Shown in pieces: positions 63,501 to 64,000 of a stretch of 64,000 nt of DNA (its first letter is position 1; each line of letters begins with the position of its first letter). The notes beneath the pieces are model-generated. The model worked only from the letters and a program-made list of their open reading frames with translations, did not search any database and had not been told where the DNA came from. Location of the stretch: positions 577,515 to 641,514 of the forward strand of contig OZ026555.1 of the NCBI GenBank assembly GCA_964020155.1, in the 5' to 3' direction. The position numbers and the translations under genes are program-made. Source of the stretch: Chondrilla cf. caribensis (Eukaryota; Porifera; Demospongiae; Chondrillida; Chondrillidae).

Positions 63501-64000
63501 CACACATGCGTGCACACGCACACACACAAACATGCATACATACACGCACACACATGAACACATAATATGCACACGCACACACATGCAGGCACACGCATGA
63601 ACACATACGCACATGCATGCACGCACACACACAAACATGCATACACACATGTACACACATGCATGCACATGCATGAATACTTACACACATGCATACACGC
63701 ACACACACAAACATGCATACACACATATATACGCACGCACACGCGTGAACACACATACGTACATGCACGCACGCACACACACGTACACGCATGCACGCAC
63801 GTACTTTTAACTCAGTAACAAATTTGGAGAGTCACTTCAGTTTCTTTGTTACTACGAAGGATAGGAAAACATCCTTTCCAACAATTTTCATCTGTTTCCT
63901 CAAGTTGGACTTCGTCTAAGCGGGGTCTACCTGAAAATAGATTTCTTACCCACAATCGAGTTCCAGCATTGGAACTCGCATACACAATAAAGTGCATAGC
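60995..64000 (-). CDS. R: membrane protein with acidic Tyr-containing tail, partial
   Basis: Minus-strand exons in order are 63355-62971, 62914-62796, 62650-62558, 62331-62241, 61578-61442 and 61128-60995 (stop TGA). All junctions from the second on match in phase, and upstream coding (63997-63812) is likely but not joined. The first listed exon encodes an extracellular end with SIDMLW, comparable to the DLW motif that ends the P and M ectodomains, then a membrane segment. The frame before and after about 63065 differs by one base: ectodomain in one frame, VLLALFYVVYSRLLI and the onward tail in another. Hence the gene has a frameshift, or there is an error. The tail has a basic juxtamembrane (RLLRLCKRK) and two similar exons, NQTS..NESDDDYKS..SEDNDT and NQTS..SESDDEYMSVTSEDYNT. 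YMSV could bind an SH2 domain. No death domain is seen. Function is unknown. Confidence 0.55.
61722..62009. repeat. 26-bp minisatellite, 11 copies
   Basis: Unit AACACAGGAACCTGTCCACA plus GCTAGC, period 26, with AACACAGG and ACCACAGG variants. It lies in the R gene intron between 61578 and 62241. It contains the palindromic AGGAACCT and GCTAGC. Confidence 0.95.
62068..62205. repeat. Short tandem duplication of about 65-70 bp
   Basis: CACTAGGTTGGGTCCCACAA...GGTTACACTGTACAACATC occurs twice, followed by a third partial CACTAGGCTGGGTCCC. It is in the same R intron as the 26-bp array. Confidence 0.8.
62392..62516. repeat. 17-bp minisatellite in inverted orientation
   Basis: GTTAGTACACACTCCTG is the reverse complement of the unit at 2392-2795. 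About seven copies occur, the right-hand ones changed to GCGCGCTCCTGGTCAGCA. It lies in the R intron between 62331 and 62558. Confidence 0.9.
63408..63803. repeat. (CA)n and CA/GCACGCA compound array
   Basis: About 55 bp of CA repeats, then GCAC repeats, then irregular units of ACACATGCATGCACGCAC type to about 63803. It lies between exons of the R gene. Confidence 0.96.

Overview
This is animal nuclear DNA: spliced genes with GT-AG introns, metazoan protein families, and heavy simple-repeat content ((GT)n, (GA)n, (ACGTACAT)-like tetranucleotides, several minisatellites). The gene set is creatine kinase (CK), GH38 lysosomal mannosidase, a PRSS23-like protease, 7TM receptors, and death-domain membrane proteins. 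With small introns, a multi-domain CK and lineage-specific death-domain receptors, this suggests an early-branching metazoan, most likely a sponge. That placement is an inference. All exon junctions were read by eye from splice sites and phase; no transcript data were available.

Layout. 1-3 kb: satellites and the end of a small acidic-protein gene (minus strand). 3.5-7.7 kb: a complete six-exon EF-hand gene (EFCAB12-like), divergent from the acidic-protein gene across only 77 bp. 8.3-15.4 kb: a creatine kinase gene with four complete kinase domains, one exon per domain. 15.4-18.8 kb: a tRNA-derived SINE, an ankyrin-repeat relic, and a duplicated tail of CK exon 4. 19.4-20.5 kb: a single-domain CK. 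20.7-21.8 kb: a secreted PRSS23-like serine protease. 23.0-31.75 kb: a two-exon lysosomal alpha-mannosidase (minus) whose 5.7 kb intron holds two tandem-duplicated 7TM receptor genes on the plus strand.

32.9-59.8 kb: a cluster of two-pass membrane proteins ending in a death domain. There are two ectodomain families. Family P is on the plus strand (P1, P2, P3, P4, and a relic P0 near 28.5 kb). Family M is on the minus strand (M1, M2). M1/P2 and M2/P3 are head-to-head pairs produced by duplication of a pair. P1, M1 and P4 look intact, P2 carries one frameshift, P3 is a pseudogene, and M2 has lost one splice acceptor. A non-LTR retrotransposon has inserted in the M2/P3 promoter region. Pogo/Tigger-like nonautonomous DNA transposons fill the M-gene introns.

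61.0-64.0 kb: a further minus-strand membrane-protein gene (R) with a related-looking ectodomain end and an acidic, tyrosine-containing tail instead of a death domain. It is cut by the window edge and carries an apparent frameshift.

The main candidate for an undescribed system is the clustered, divergently paired set of death-domain receptors. It is organised like a rapidly evolving sensing locus, but its function cannot be told from sequence.
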